A stretch of 64,000 nucleotides of DNA from Bacillota bacterium (GTDB taxonomy: Bacteria > Bacillota > Clostridia > Acetivibrionales > DTU013): positions 1 through 64,000 of the forward strand of contig JAFABI010000067.1 in assembly GCA_023426125.1 (NCBI GenBank). The letters are read 5' to 3'. A program made the translations under genes and the position numbers. The notes below the pieces were generated by a model. That model made no database searches. It was not told the DNA's origin and was given only the letters and a program-made list of their open reading frames with translations. Shown piece after piece: positions 19,037 to 27,603 of the stretch (within the stretch, counting starts at the first letter, position 1; the number at the start of each line of letters is the position of its first letter).

Positions 19037-19885
19037 TTGATAATACAATTTTATCTGGCAATGCTGGTATTTCTGGGAATCGTTTTGATCTTTTCCGTAG
19101 CTAAAAACAGAAGAGAACTGAGAAACAGGATCCTGACGCTGATTGTATTGTGGACTGTGCTCTGCGCCGTCCTCCGGCTGGGGGAATATGTTACGCTGGC
19201 GCTTCTGCTCCTCCTTATGCTTTGCGGAGTATACGAGCTTTCAAAAAACTACGGGGTGAATCCCATAGCGGCGATGGCTGCAGCCTTGCTTTTTGCAGCG
19301 CTGGTTGTGCATATGCCCGCCACTGGAAATTATCTGTTTATCCCCTGCTTGCTCATGGGCCTCGCGGTCTTTCCAGGGAGCTCAAAAGCGGTGGCAGGCA
19401 AGTATTTTGCTTATTTGCTTTCCGTCTTTTTTGTTGTTCCCTGCATAGGCAGCCTCTATTTTATTTACAAAGCGGATGCAAACAGGCTGCTGGTATTGAT
19501 CCTGATCCTGCAGTTTAACGACGGGTTCGGATACCTGTTTGGCAAAAGGTTCGGCAAAACCAGGCCATTCAAGCATTTAAGCCCCAATAAATCCCTGGAA
19601 GGATATGCTTTTGGCGCTGTGGGGATCCTGGTGTGGATTTTTGTGACGCATACCCTTTTGCCTGTATTGAAAGGCAGTACGTTTATCCAGGATTTGATTT
19701 TATTTGTATATATAGTGGTGTTCGGCAATGCGGGGGATTTGTTGCTTTCAAGCATTAAACGAAGGCTTGGCATAAAGGATTTCGGGAACCTTTTGCCGGG
19801 CCATGGCGGTATTTTGGACAGGATGGACAATATCCTGTTTACAGCGCCGCTTTTTCTTTTGCTGATCAATCGGGGGATTCTGTAA
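19037..19885 (+). CDS. cdsA: Phosphatidate cytidylyltransferase (CDP-diglyceride synthase)
   Basis: A 282-residue multi-spanning membrane enzyme making CDP-diacylglycerol from phosphatidate and CTP. The conserved C-terminal half is complete: QFNDGFGYLFGKRFGK, SPNKSLEGYAFG, GDLLLSSIKRRLGIKD and the signature NLLPGHGGILDRMDN with its acidic and basic residues in place. TTG 19037 is taken as start because GGGGGTGA sits six bases upstream. It is 108 bases after the acyltransferase-fused megasynthase and almost abuts the next gene. In context it would activate the phosphatidate produced by that acyltransferase. A housekeeping CdsA is probably encoded elsewhere, which would make this a dedicated paralog, but that is inference. 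Confidence 0.9.
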   Translation: MIIQFYLAMLVFLGIVLIFSVAKNRRELRNRILTLIVLWTVLCAVLRLGEYVTLALLLLLMLCGVYELSKNYGVNPIAAMAAALLFAALVVHMPATGNYLFIPCLLMGLAVFPGSSKAVAGKYFAYLLSVFFVVPCIGSLYFIYKADANRLLVLILILQFNDGFGYLFGKRFGKTRPFKHLSPNKSLEGYAFGAVGILVWIFVTHTLLPVLKGSTFIQDLILFVYIVVFGNAGDLLLSSIKRRLGIKDFGNLLPGHGGILDRMDNILFTAPLFLLLINRGIL

Positions 19886-20509
19886 ATGAAGGCAGGTATG
19901 CTTATGCACAGGCTGTTTCCGGGAATAAAACATGTCAACCTATCCAATCTGGCGACTTCGTTTACCGTGGTGCTGGCGCTTTATTGCCAGGTATTGGCGG
20001 TCAACGGGGAGATAAGAGCGGGTATAACCCTATTTCTGCTTGTGACAGTTTTGAATGAGGCGGACGGTGCGCTGGCATTGCGCGCCGGGCAGGTCACTGC
20101 GTTTAGAAATGAACTCGGAGGCCTTGCGGAATTTATTAATTTCATTGTTACGCCCATTGTAATTTCGTACCATATGGACTTTAACGGCCTATATGCGCTG
20201 CTGTTTTTCGCATTGTTTTTCCTGGCCGCGATCTGGATGCTGTCTGATCCCGGCACCGCCTCCGCGGCGCAAAAAGATGGTAAAAACCGCGTCCGGGGCT
20301 TGCGCTGCACCCATACGGGCGCGATATTTGCAATTGCGGCTTCAGCGAGTATCAAATTTTTCAGCATGGGCAGCAGCATCGTATTTGCGCCGTTTTTTGC
20401 CATCACGGCCATGTTGATGATTTCATCCTTTTCTTATGGCCGGAACGGGAAATTGGCGCTTTCATTGTATTTATTGACACCTGCTTCCGTAATTCTAATG
20501 TGGCTGTAA
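19886..20509 (+). CDS. CDP-alcohol phosphatidyltransferase-like protein with degenerate active site
   Basis: A 207-residue membrane protein aligned along its length with the PssA-like enzyme encoded two genes downstream (both begin with a FPxxKxxNLxNLxTS segment and end VILxWx). Where the family signature is DGxxDGxxARx8Gx3Dx3D, this protein reads NEADGALALRAGQVTAFRNE and then LGGLAEF. The first Asp is Asn, the Arg is Leu, the Gly is Arg, and the last two Asp are Gly and Glu. Only one of the four metal-binding and catalytic aspartates survives, so ordinary catalysis is unlikely. It may be a structural or regulatory partner, or bind a CDP-lipid. The gene is intact and begins immediately after the previous stop, which argues against simple decay. 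Confidence 0.75.
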   Translation: MKAGMLMHRLFPGIKHVNLSNLATSFTVVLALYCQVLAVNGEIRAGITLFLLVTVLNEADGALALRAGQVTAFRNELGGLAEFINFIVTPIVISYHMDFNGLYALLFFALFFLAAIWMLSDPGTASAAQKDGKNRVRGLRCTHTGAIFAIAASASIKFFSMGSSIVFAPFFAITAMLMISSFSYGRNGKLALSLYLLTPASVILMWL

Positions 20510-20536
20510 CGTATGGAAAATCAAGGGGGACTGTTA

Positions 20537-21778
20537 TTGCTAAAAACTAAACTTGAACCGTTTTTGCGGGAAATTGTTTTTCTCTTTCTCTCATTGCTAT
20601 TTGCCGGGACCATCTATGTAATCCCTCAAACTTTTTTGTTGAAATATTATCCCGAGGATAAAAATACTCTTTTGACCTTCTTGATTATCGCCGGGACAAT
20701 TGCGGCCATCCTTGGCGTATGGATGTCAAACGGACGGAGAATCAATAAGGCCCTATGCCATCGAAGGTATTCGACAGTGCTGCTTTTGATTGCTTTAACA
20801 ATACTCTTCAACCTGTTGTATTTTATTCATACCATTGCTTTGTTTATCTGCGTTCTGGCTGCCGTAAAGTTTATTTCCAATCTTGTTTACAATTATCTGG
20901 ATACAAGCTTTTCCGGCAGCAGTGGGGAACATGGGTTGAAGCAGCATGTAAAGGCGGTCCTGCTGTACCAGCTATTGGCTTATATCCTTGCCCCGGTTTA
21001 TTTTTCCGTCTTTTTCTTCAAAGCGCCTTTCAATGTGATTGGAATATCCCTGGTGTCCATTTTCTCCATTGTTTTCATTTTAAAAGCAAAGGGGATTGCC
21101 GCCGCGACTGCTGCAAACCCTGTAAAAGCGAGGGAAGACAGGCTTGACAGGGTGGAGCGGAGCTTCCTTGCGTATTCAATGCTGATTCAGGTGGGAATGA
21201 TGATCATATCTTCCCTGGCTATTTTCATCCTGAGGGATTATTATTTTTATGAAGATGCGGTATTAAAAGGCGGCATATTGGTGGGGTATATAAGCTTTAT
21301 TTCAGTGGCGGCCATTTTCGCGACAGCCTTCTATCGCAAAAGGTCTGATAAAAAAAGCGACGCCAAAGGGATAGTTCTGCCAACTGCAACCAATTACGCT
21401 GCTGCAGCCCTTTTCTTTATCAGCGCCCTCCTGCTCCTGGCGAGGCTTTCCCACGCCTTTGCCTATTTACTCGTCATCGGAACGCTGACGGGGGCCGCAT
21501 ATGGGCTATACCTGCACAGTACAAGAACCTATGCCAACATGAAAGCAAGCAGAGAGCACAAAACCAGGGTATTGGTGCATTACAACAATCTACCCAATAT
21601 CGGCACCCTGATCAGCCTGAGTCTGGTGTATATTTTCACACAGATTTCCGGTAGGATGGGAGTGGACTTTAACAAAACAATCCTGGTTGTGGTTTTATGC
21701 CTCTACTTGTTTTGTGCGGCGGCGGTTGCGAATTATTCCGTTCAGCAAAAGAAAGTATTCATGGAGGAGATCGAATGA
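20537..21778 (+). CDS. Multi-spanning permease, possibly MFS type
   Basis: A 413-residue, very hydrophobic protein with about twelve predicted membrane segments in two halves, separated near residue 180-210 by a charged loop (KAREDRLDRVERS). TTG 20537 is preferred because AAGGGGGA lies seven bases upstream; an ATG at 20513 in the same frame has no site. I do not recognise a specific family motif; the two-by-six topology fits the major facilitator group. Its place between two CDP-alcohol transferase genes, overlapping the second by ATGA, points to movement of a lipid or lipid head group, but that is inference from context only. Confidence 0.6.
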   Translation: MLKTKLEPFLREIVFLFLSLLFAGTIYVIPQTFLLKYYPEDKNTLLTFLIIAGTIAAILGVWMSNGRRINKALCHRRYSTVLLLIALTILFNLLYFIHTIALFICVLAAVKFISNLVYNYLDTSFSGSSGEHGLKQHVKAVLLYQLLAYILAPVYFSVFFFKAPFNVIGISLVSIFSIVFILKAKGIAAATAANPVKAREDRLDRVERSFLAYSMLIQVGMMIISSLAIFILRDYYFYEDAVLKGGILVGYISFISVAAIFATAFYRKRSDKKSDAKGIVLPTATNYAAAALFFISALLLLARLSHAFAYLLVIGTLTGAAYGLYLHSTRTYANMKASREHKTRVLVHYNNLPNIGTLISLSLVYIFTQISGRMGVDFNKTILVVVLCLYLFCAAAVANYSVQQKKVFMEEIE

Positions 21779-22395
21779 TCGTAAAAATTTTCCCCCCGCT
21801 TAAAGATATCAACCTGCCCAACCTTGTCACCTCAACGGGGGCCATGCTCGGACTTGTGAGCTTCTTTCTGGCGGCAAACCATCGGATTGTCCCGGCGGTG
21901 TCCATTTTGCCGGCTACCATTCTTTGCGACCGTCTGGACGGTTTTTTAGCCAGAAGGCTTCATGCATTTTCAGACCTCGGGAAAAGAATTGATTCCTTTG
22001 CAGACATTTTCAATTTTTGCTTTTTGCCGGTATTTATCGCGTACTGCTCCGGATTCAGCTCCTTGTTGGAATGTGTCCTGCTGGCGGTTTTCTTTTTAGC
22101 GGGGTTATGGCGGCTATCAAATTTTAATGTCTCCGACCCGGCAAGAAAAAACGGAAAGCCATGCTTTATAGGCCTGGCGACGCCTTATCCGGCAGGACTG
22201 TTTGTTATTTTATTTGCCCTGGATACGCTGGGGATGCTGAAATGGATAGGCGGCAGGTGGTGCTTTGGGATATTCTTTCTGGCATCCGCCATCCTGCTGG
22301 TATCCTCTGTGAAGATCGAGAAAAACGGATTGCTGACCAGGCTCTTTTTCCTGCTTACACCCATCGCTGTCATTCTTCTGTGGATTGATTTTTAG
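21775..22395 (+). CDS. pssA: CDP-alcohol phosphatidyltransferase, probable phosphatidylserine synthase
   Basis: A 206-residue membrane enzyme with the complete CDP-alcohol phosphotransferase signature, CDRLDGFLARRLHAFSDLGK followed by RIDSFADIFNF, holding all four catalytic and metal-binding aspartates. The flanking NLPNLVTSTG and the overall size fit PssA of the Gram-positive type, which joins CDP-diacylglycerol to serine. Other acceptor alcohols are possible. ATG 21775 overlaps the preceding stop and has GGAGG nine bases upstream. It closes the lipid block and is the intact counterpart of the degenerate paralog at 19886-20509. No phosphatidylserine decarboxylase gene follows. Confidence 0.85.
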   Translation: MIVKIFPPLKDINLPNLVTSTGAMLGLVSFFLAANHRIVPAVSILPATILCDRLDGFLARRLHAFSDLGKRIDSFADIFNFCFLPVFIAYCSGFSSLLECVLLAVFFLAGLWRLSNFNVSDPARKNGKPCFIGLATPYPAGLFVILFALDTLGMLKWIGGRWCFGIFFLASAILLVSSVKIEKNGLLTRLFFLLTPIAVILLWIDF

Positions 22396-22493
22396 GGCTT
22401 TTTACATGGAAGAATACTCCTTGCTGTAAAACGTCAGCCGGGGGTCAAATATTTTGTGACCCGGAAAAAGTGACGGGGCGGAAAAATCAATTT

Positions 22494-22522
22494 TTGAATT
22501 TTTGTCTGATTTGGTGTATAAT
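22494..22522 (+). promoter_or_regulatory. Predicted sigma-A promoter of the response regulator gene
   Basis: TTGAAT at 22494-22499 and TATAAT at 22517-22522 have a 17-base spacer. A stem (GGGTCA/TGACCC, about 22438-22463) lies upstream. The transcript would begin just before, or within, the family C repeat. Confidence 0.6.
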
Positions 22523-22527
22523 AGGTA

Positions 22528-22691
22528 TTATAACGAGGCGACCAAAATGTCCTCCACCTCCTCCAAGGTATAGGTGGCGGGTACCGAATTGGGTTTTAAG
22601 GGTGAGCATATCTCCCGCCTCGTTGAAACTCCGCTGCGGTAAGGAAATTTGTCTACAACCGACAAATTTCCTTTGAATTAGGTCGTTATAA
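22528..22691. repeat. TTATAACGA inverted-repeat element, copy 1 (family C, MITE-like)
   Basis: Perfect 9-base terminal inverted repeats TTATAACGA and TCGTTATAA bound 164 bases. Inside are a GAAACTCCGCTGCGG segment and a stem GGAAATTTGTC/GACAAATTTCC. It lies in the 5' leader of the response regulator gene. Compared with copy 3 it lacks an internal module of about 40 bases. No transposase is encoded. Confidence 0.75.
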
Positions 22692-22765
22692 CAAAATCTG
22701 AAAACAGGCGGCGATATTTTCCTGCTGTTCCGGAGCCAAACTGCTATAAATCGGAGGATCGTGCC

Positions 22766-23899
22766 ATGTTTAGAGCGTTAGTCGTCGATGACGAACCGTC
22801 GGTGCTTGAAGGAATGAAAATTATGATCCCCTGGAATAAGCATGATTTTGAATTGTGCGGAGAATCGTCCAATGGACAGGATGCCCTGTTAAAACTCGAA
22901 AAGCTGCGCCCGCATTTGATAATAACCGATATACGTATGCCGCTGAAGAACGGCCTGGAGTTGATCAGTCAAGCACGAAAACTGGACATGGACACGGAAT
23001 TTGTCATATTGAGCGGTTATTCCGATTTTGCCTACGCCCAGGAAGCTATGCGGCATCAGGTAAGCTACTATTTGCTCAAACCGCTGGACAAAGAGGAGGT
23101 AATTTCCGTCTTGCGCAATATCAAAAACAAGCTGGATACGAAATTTCTCACAGAGTATGGTTTTTCGCAGGCGGACATTGAGACCTTTAAAATGAGCCGC
23201 AGTCTGTCGGCACAGGATACCGGCAGTGACGCCCCCCATGAAAAAAACAGCGGCGCAGGGTGGAAAGCCGTAAGGGAGAACTTTGACGAAGAATTGACGA
23301 CGGCCCTCAAGCTCATGAACTATCAGGACGCAAAAGCGCTTATCGACGAATTGTTCGCTTTTTTTCAAGCCAGGGGCATAAGCTTATCGAATGCCTGGAT
23401 TATGGTAAACAGCTGCGTCTATCATATACTGCGCATTGCTTTTGAAAAAAAGGTCAAACTCAAGCTCAATGCGGCCTTGCCGCCTGAAAACGGCAAGGGG
23501 TGGGATTTTTCCAGGCTTAAAAATTACGTAACGGATGTTCTTTCCCAGACGGTTGGTCTGATGCTGGAGGACCGGCGGAAAAATTCCCGGAGCCATCTGT
23601 ATGAAGTGAAAACGTACATTGAAAAAAATTTTGACCGGGAGCTGAGCGTATCGTCCTTGGCCCAAATGGTGTTTTTTGAGGCAGGATACCTTGGCGATGC
23701 TTTCAGTAAACAGTTCGGCTGCAGCATAAACGAATACCAGAACAGCCTCAGAATCGGAAAAGCCATTGAACTGCTTCAAACGACCGATATGAAATTGAGC
23801 GACATAGCAGCCGCGGTAGGGTATAATAATTACAATAACTTTTTTTCTCACTTTGAAAGAATTACGCATAAAAAGCCCACCCAATATGGACGGAAATAA
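22766..23899 (+). CDS. YesN-type response regulator (REC + AraC HTH)
   Basis: A 377-residue two-component regulator. The receiver (residues 1-120) opens ALVVDDEPSVLEGM, with the phosphorylated Asp in IITDIRMP and the conserved Lys in YYLLKPLDKEE. A middle helical segment follows, then a C-terminal AraC-type double helix-turn-helix (about 270-375, ending KIAxxVGYNNYNNFFSHFERI in pattern). Start and GGAGG site are clear. It converges with the sensor kinase gene on the other strand and lies just downstream of the lipid block, from which it is separated by its own promoter. Whether it answers to the adjacent YesM kinase or controls the lipid genes cannot be decided here. Confidence 0.88.
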   Translation: MFRALVVDDEPSVLEGMKIMIPWNKHDFELCGESSNGQDALLKLEKLRPHLIITDIRMPLKNGLELISQARKLDMDTEFVILSGYSDFAYAQEAMRHQVSYYLLKPLDKEEVISVLRNIKNKLDTKFLTEYGFSQADIETFKMSRSLSAQDTGSDAPHEKNSGAGWKAVRENFDEELTTALKLMNYQDAKALIDELFAFFQARGISLSNAWIMVNSCVYHILRIAFEKKVKLKLNAALPPENGKGWDFSRLKNYVTDVLSQTVGLMLEDRRKNSRSHLYEVKTYIEKNFDRELSVSSLAQMVFFEAGYLGDAFSKQFGCSINEYQNSLRIGKAIELLQTTDMKLSDIAAAVGYNNYNNFFSHFERITHKKPTQYGRK

Positions 23900-23924
23900 A
23901 AAACCGGACAACGTACCGGTGCAT

Positions 23925-25721
23925 TCACACCTCCTCAATGCGCAGGATAATTTCCGTGCCGTGTCCGGGCGCGCTGTGTATCGTAAAATGAAACCTTTGG
24001 GCATAATTCATTATCATGCGGCGGTAGACATTCTGGATGCCGACGCCGCTTCCCGTTTCATCCTGCGTTTCCATTCCGGCGTTCATCCCGGCTTGCGGAG
24101 CTTCCATCCTGTTTAAAATAGCCTCAACCTTTTCCTTGTCCATCCCCGCGCCATTATCCTTAACGGAGATAACAAGCGCCCTGGCTTCGATTTCTGCTTT
24201 TATAACAAGCCTGCGGTTGTCGAGGGAGGATTGAAGGCCATGCTTGCACGCGTTTTCTACGATAGGCTGGATGCTCATTTTAGGAATCAGGTACGCTAAC
24301 TCAATCACTTCCGGCGCAATCTGGATTTCGTACTCAAATTTATCGCCAAACCGGAATTTTTCAATCGCGAGATACTTGTCAATAAAGTCGAGTTCTTCCG
24401 AAAGGGTAATCAAGTCGCTGCCGGTGGTGAGCAAACGCTTCAAAAGCTTGGAAAGGCTTGAAATGATTGCGGAAAGCTCGGTGTAGTTGTTTTTAACACA
24501 AAAAACCAGTATTGCGTTAAGGGTATTAAACAAAAAATGGGGGTCGACCTGTGCCTGCAAATATTGATACTCCGCACGGATATTTTCAACCTCGATGCTC
24601 TTTTTTTGCATTTCCAGCTTGTAGACAACATTGATCAAGTCGTTTATCTCGGCGATCATTTCGTTGAAAGCCGTAATAAGCCAGCCAACCTCGTCCTGTC
24701 CGGGACTGTTCAGCAGCAGAGGCTCAAAATGGTCTCCCCGCACCTTTTTCATATGGTCGGATAACGCCGATAAACGGTAACGCATCGAATTGAGCATCGA
24801 CCAGATCAAAAAGACGGAAAAGGTAGCCAGAGAAAGCGTTATCAGCAGAATGTACACCAAAGCGACGGCGGGTCTTTTATAGATTTGATTTTTGTTGTAG
24901 ACGCTGGTTATCTTCCAGCCATCGAAGTAAGGCTTCGTGCCAATGTCGATTTGAAGGATATAATACTTGTTGTCGGGCGGAAGCTCTAAAACCGGAGCCT
25001 CTCCGTCGGTAGTTCCCGCAGGATACTGCGTACCCCAGAAGATCGTGTCATGAACCGTAAGGTAAGTATTTTGCGCGTCCGTTTTCAAGTTGAGCTTATT
25101 TATAAATCGGTCCAATTTTAATTCGATAAGCAGGTAATTCGTAGCATTGTTTAAATAATCCGGAGCGTTGACCTTGCGGATGATTGTTAACCGGTTTCTA
25201 TAGGTGTTGATGGTTATTGTTGTGGAGCCCGGATAGACGACAATACTGGAGCTGCTTTCCGAGGCTGCCTTGTACCACTCGCTTTCCCGTACTGTCTCAT
25301 CCAAAATACGAAAATAATCCACATTGATAAAATGCGGGTCGTCAATATACAGGGAGATTTCCGCAATATCCGGGTTGCTGACCAGATACATGTTAAAACG
25401 GTTTCGCAGGGCCGTCCAGTAAAGATCGTAATGCTCCGCCGGCGTCGAAAAGCTTTTGGACAAATCATTCAGCACGGATTTATCCGCATTGACCTGATTG
25501 CCGATATTCACCGCGGTTTGCGTGAGAATGCTGAAATCGGTGGCCGCTCCCTTAAAGGTTTGATCCAGATAATTCGTCTCGTTCAGCAGCATTTCGCGTG
25601 AAGTAAAAGCCATCCACACGATAGCGCCCGCAACGACGGGCAGGCATATGCAGAAAATATAAACTAAAACAAACTTCCGTCTGATGCTCATGTTGTCAAA
25701 TGAAAGAAAAAATTTTTTCAT
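23925..25721 (-). CDS. YesM-type sensor histidine kinase
   Basis: A 598-residue membrane kinase. A transmembrane segment near residues 12-35 and another near 290-310 flank an extracytoplasmic sensor of about 250 residues. A HAMP region follows, then the His_kinase motif YLQAQVDPHFLFNTLN with the phosphorylated His, and a HATPase_c domain (ENACKHGLQ N-box, VKDNGAGMD G1 box, GSGVGIQNV G2 box). ATG 25721 is chosen over an in-frame TTG at 25742 because it begins the membrane anchor and has GGGAGAG upstream. It follows the second YesN gene on the same strand with a 93-base gap that contains a palindromic element, so the two probably form one signalling pair for carbohydrate uptake. Confidence 0.9.
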   Translation of the reverse strand: MKKFFLSFDNMSIRRKFVLVYIFCICLPVVAGAIVWMAFTSREMLLNETNYLDQTFKGAATDFSILTQTAVNIGNQVNADKSVLNDLSKSFSTPAEHYDLYWTALRNRFNMYLVSNPDIAEISLYIDDPHFINVDYFRILDETVRESEWYKAASESSSSIVVYPGSTTITINTYRNRLTIIRKVNAPDYLNNATNYLLIELKLDRFINKLNLKTDAQNTYLTVHDTIFWGTQYPAGTTDGEAPVLELPPDNKYYILQIDIGTKPYFDGWKITSVYNKNQIYKRPAVALVYILLITLSLATFSVFLIWSMLNSMRYRLSALSDHMKKVRGDHFEPLLLNSPGQDEVGWLITAFNEMIAEINDLINVVYKLEMQKKSIEVENIRAEYQYLQAQVDPHFLFNTLNAILVFCVKNNYTELSAIISSLSKLLKRLLTTGSDLITLSEELDFIDKYLAIEKFRFGDKFEYEIQIAPEVIELAYLIPKMSIQPIVENACKHGLQSSLDNRRLVIKAEIEARALVISVKDNGAGMDKEKVEAILNRMEAPQAGMNAGMETQDETGSGVGIQNVYRRMIMNYAQRFHFTIHSAPGHGTEIILRIEEV

Positions 25722-25756
25722 AGGCCGTTTCTCTCCCAACACTGTTTAGGACTCGT

Positions 25757-25801
25757 TAAAATATAACTTCCGATAATCTTTTCCGGGGAACTAATATTTT
25801 A
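25757..25801. repeat. Palindromic AACTTCCGATAATC element, short copy (family B)
   Basis: A 36-base stretch identical to the left arm of the element inside the PfaC-like gene, closed by TAAAATAT and AATATTTTA. It lies between the YesN gene and the YesM gene and could affect read-through in that operon. Confidence 0.8.
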
Positions 25802-25814
25802 GCCGATCCTTACT

Positions 25815-27401
25815 TCACGAAAATTTCTTTTTATACTCCGACGGCGAAACCCCCGTAAACTCCTTAAACTTTGCCACAAAATAGTTATAATCGGCATAGC
25901 CAGTTTTTTCGGAAACCGTGGTAATCTTCAAATCGGCGGACGCGAAAAGTGTTTTGGCGTATTCAACCCGCAAATAGTTGAAATAGTCGTTGAATTTATA
26001 CCCGGTTTTCTTTTTGACGATTTTACTGACAATCATTGCGGGCAGTGAAAATTTTTCAGCGATTTTTTGCAGGCTGAGGCTTTTCATATAGTTTGCCTTT
26101 ATGTAGTCGATAATCTCATTTTCCAGCAAAACAAGGGGTTTGACATGATTGCTGTTTTGCTTTTCAAAAATAGATTGACACATGTCAAGCGCAAGCTTTT
26201 TACAGCCCGGATTCATGCTGCCGATGGAGCCCGTAAAATCCAGAATGGCCTTGTTTGCGTTGATTCCGTATGCGTAAGCGATTTTTCTTACGACGTCGGC
26301 CAGCCTGTAAAGACAAATAGAGCAAAGCCGGTGTGAACCGACGTTTCGGTTCAGCTCGTAAAAAAACTCATCCACGGCGTGTGAAACCTCAAGGACGTCC
26401 TTTCCTTTTAAAGCATTGACAACCCTGTCAAAGGGCAGCTCCGGGATGACGGTTACCACTCCGGTTTCGGACTTCCTGCGGAAAACCGGGCTCTCGTCCG
26501 GAGCATCATAAAAAATAGCTTTGTTTTCAGGGTGCAGCATGCTATAAGCCTGGAGCTGTTCAAGCTGTTTCCCACACCGGTCGAGGTTTTCCAAAACTTC
26601 GCTTCCGGACACGCCGCTGATTAATGTCCAAAAAGCATGAACTCCATAGTTCCCGGGGACTGCACCGCTTAACCGCACGGCGAATTGTTCCGCCAGCCCG
26701 GCAGAATCTGTAAATTGCTGCATACCGTCGTGCATAATAAGAAGATAGCTGCCCCCGCCATTGTAAAACAAGCAATTTTCATTTTGTATGCCGGTGATCC
26801 GTATCAGCAGGTCATAAATTTCGGCCCGGGGGTAATTGGTTGTTTTATCGCCTGCATCAGCGATAAATTGTACGATGCGTATCTTTGCGTTTTCAGGAAT
26901 GTCAAAAATGAACCGCGCCTTCCGGCTGAGTCTGTCACTGCGCTTCCCGTCCATAATGTCGTTATAGAGCTGGTTGGCGGTATAACGGATCAGCTCAAGA
27001 TTTTCCTGCCTGGCGTTCTTCTCGCTCTCGACAATGCCCGCCGCGCGCGACAACTCGGCAGCCAGTTCTTCCGCGTCCAGCGGCTTGGTCAAATATCCCA
27101 GTGCACCGAACTGCAAAGCCTTTTGGGCATAATAGAAATCATTGTAGCCGCTGAGAAGGATAAACTTCGGTGCGGGGCTGATATCGGCGTTTACTTTTTC
27201 AATAAGCTCCAGGCCGGTTAAGCCCGGCATGCGTATGTCGCTGATAACCAGCTCAGGACGCGTTTCGTGAATAACCGCAAAAGCCGCCGCGCCGTCCGAC
27301 GCCTCCCCCGCTATTTCATAGCCCGCTCTTTCCCAGTCGACAAAGATCCTCAAACCTTCCAGGACGGACGGTTCATCGTCTACAAGCACTACTTTGAGCA
27401 T
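25815..27401 (-). CDS. YesN-type response regulator (REC + AraC HTH)
   Basis: A 528-residue regulator: receiver domain at 1-120 (VVLVDDEPSVLEGL, Asp in LVISDIRMPG, Lys in GYLTKPLDAEE), a central region of about 280 residues and a C-terminal AraC HTH (about 425-525, ending TGYADYNYFVAKFKEFTGVSPSEY). ATG 27401 is preferred, with AAGGGG upstream; six codons further upstream a TTG opens the same frame. It is divergent from the solute-binding protein gene and in tandem with the YesM kinase, the usual arrangement in which a YesM/YesN pair switches on the neighbouring oligosaccharide transporter. Confidence 0.9.
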   Translation of the reverse strand: MLKVVLVDDEPSVLEGLRIFVDWERAGYEIAGEASDGAAAFAVIHETRPELVISDIRMPGLTGLELIEKVNADISPAPKFILLSGYNDFYYAQKALQFGALGYLTKPLDAEELAAELSRAAGIVESEKNARQENLELIRYTANQLYNDIMDGKRSDRLSRKARFIFDIPENAKIRIVQFIADAGDKTTNYPRAEIYDLLIRITGIQNENCLFYNGGGSYLLIMHDGMQQFTDSAGLAEQFAVRLSGAVPGNYGVHAFWTLISGVSGSEVLENLDRCGKQLEQLQAYSMLHPENKAIFYDAPDESPVFRRKSETGVVTVIPELPFDRVVNALKGKDVLEVSHAVDEFFYELNRNVGSHRLCSICLYRLADVVRKIAYAYGINANKAILDFTGSIGSMNPGCKKLALDMCQSIFEKQNSNHVKPLVLLENEIIDYIKANYMKSLSLQKIAEKFSLPAMIVSKIVKKKTGYKFNDYFNYLRVEYAKTLFASADLKITTVSEKTGYADYNYFVAKFKEFTGVSPSEYKKKFS

Positions 27402-27603
27402 TTTCCCAACCCCTTGCAAAAATGTCCTGTATTCATCCCCAAATTGATAATTTACTTAATAAGGCATTTATACCTATAATTATATAAGAAGCGGGTGTAT
27501 GAGTCAAACATGACTGCATACATACAAAATTGGATGTCGGAGTTTTTTGAAATTTTGTTAAAGCGCTATGCCTGTAATGGGGAAATATAAGGAGGGGATT
27601 TTT

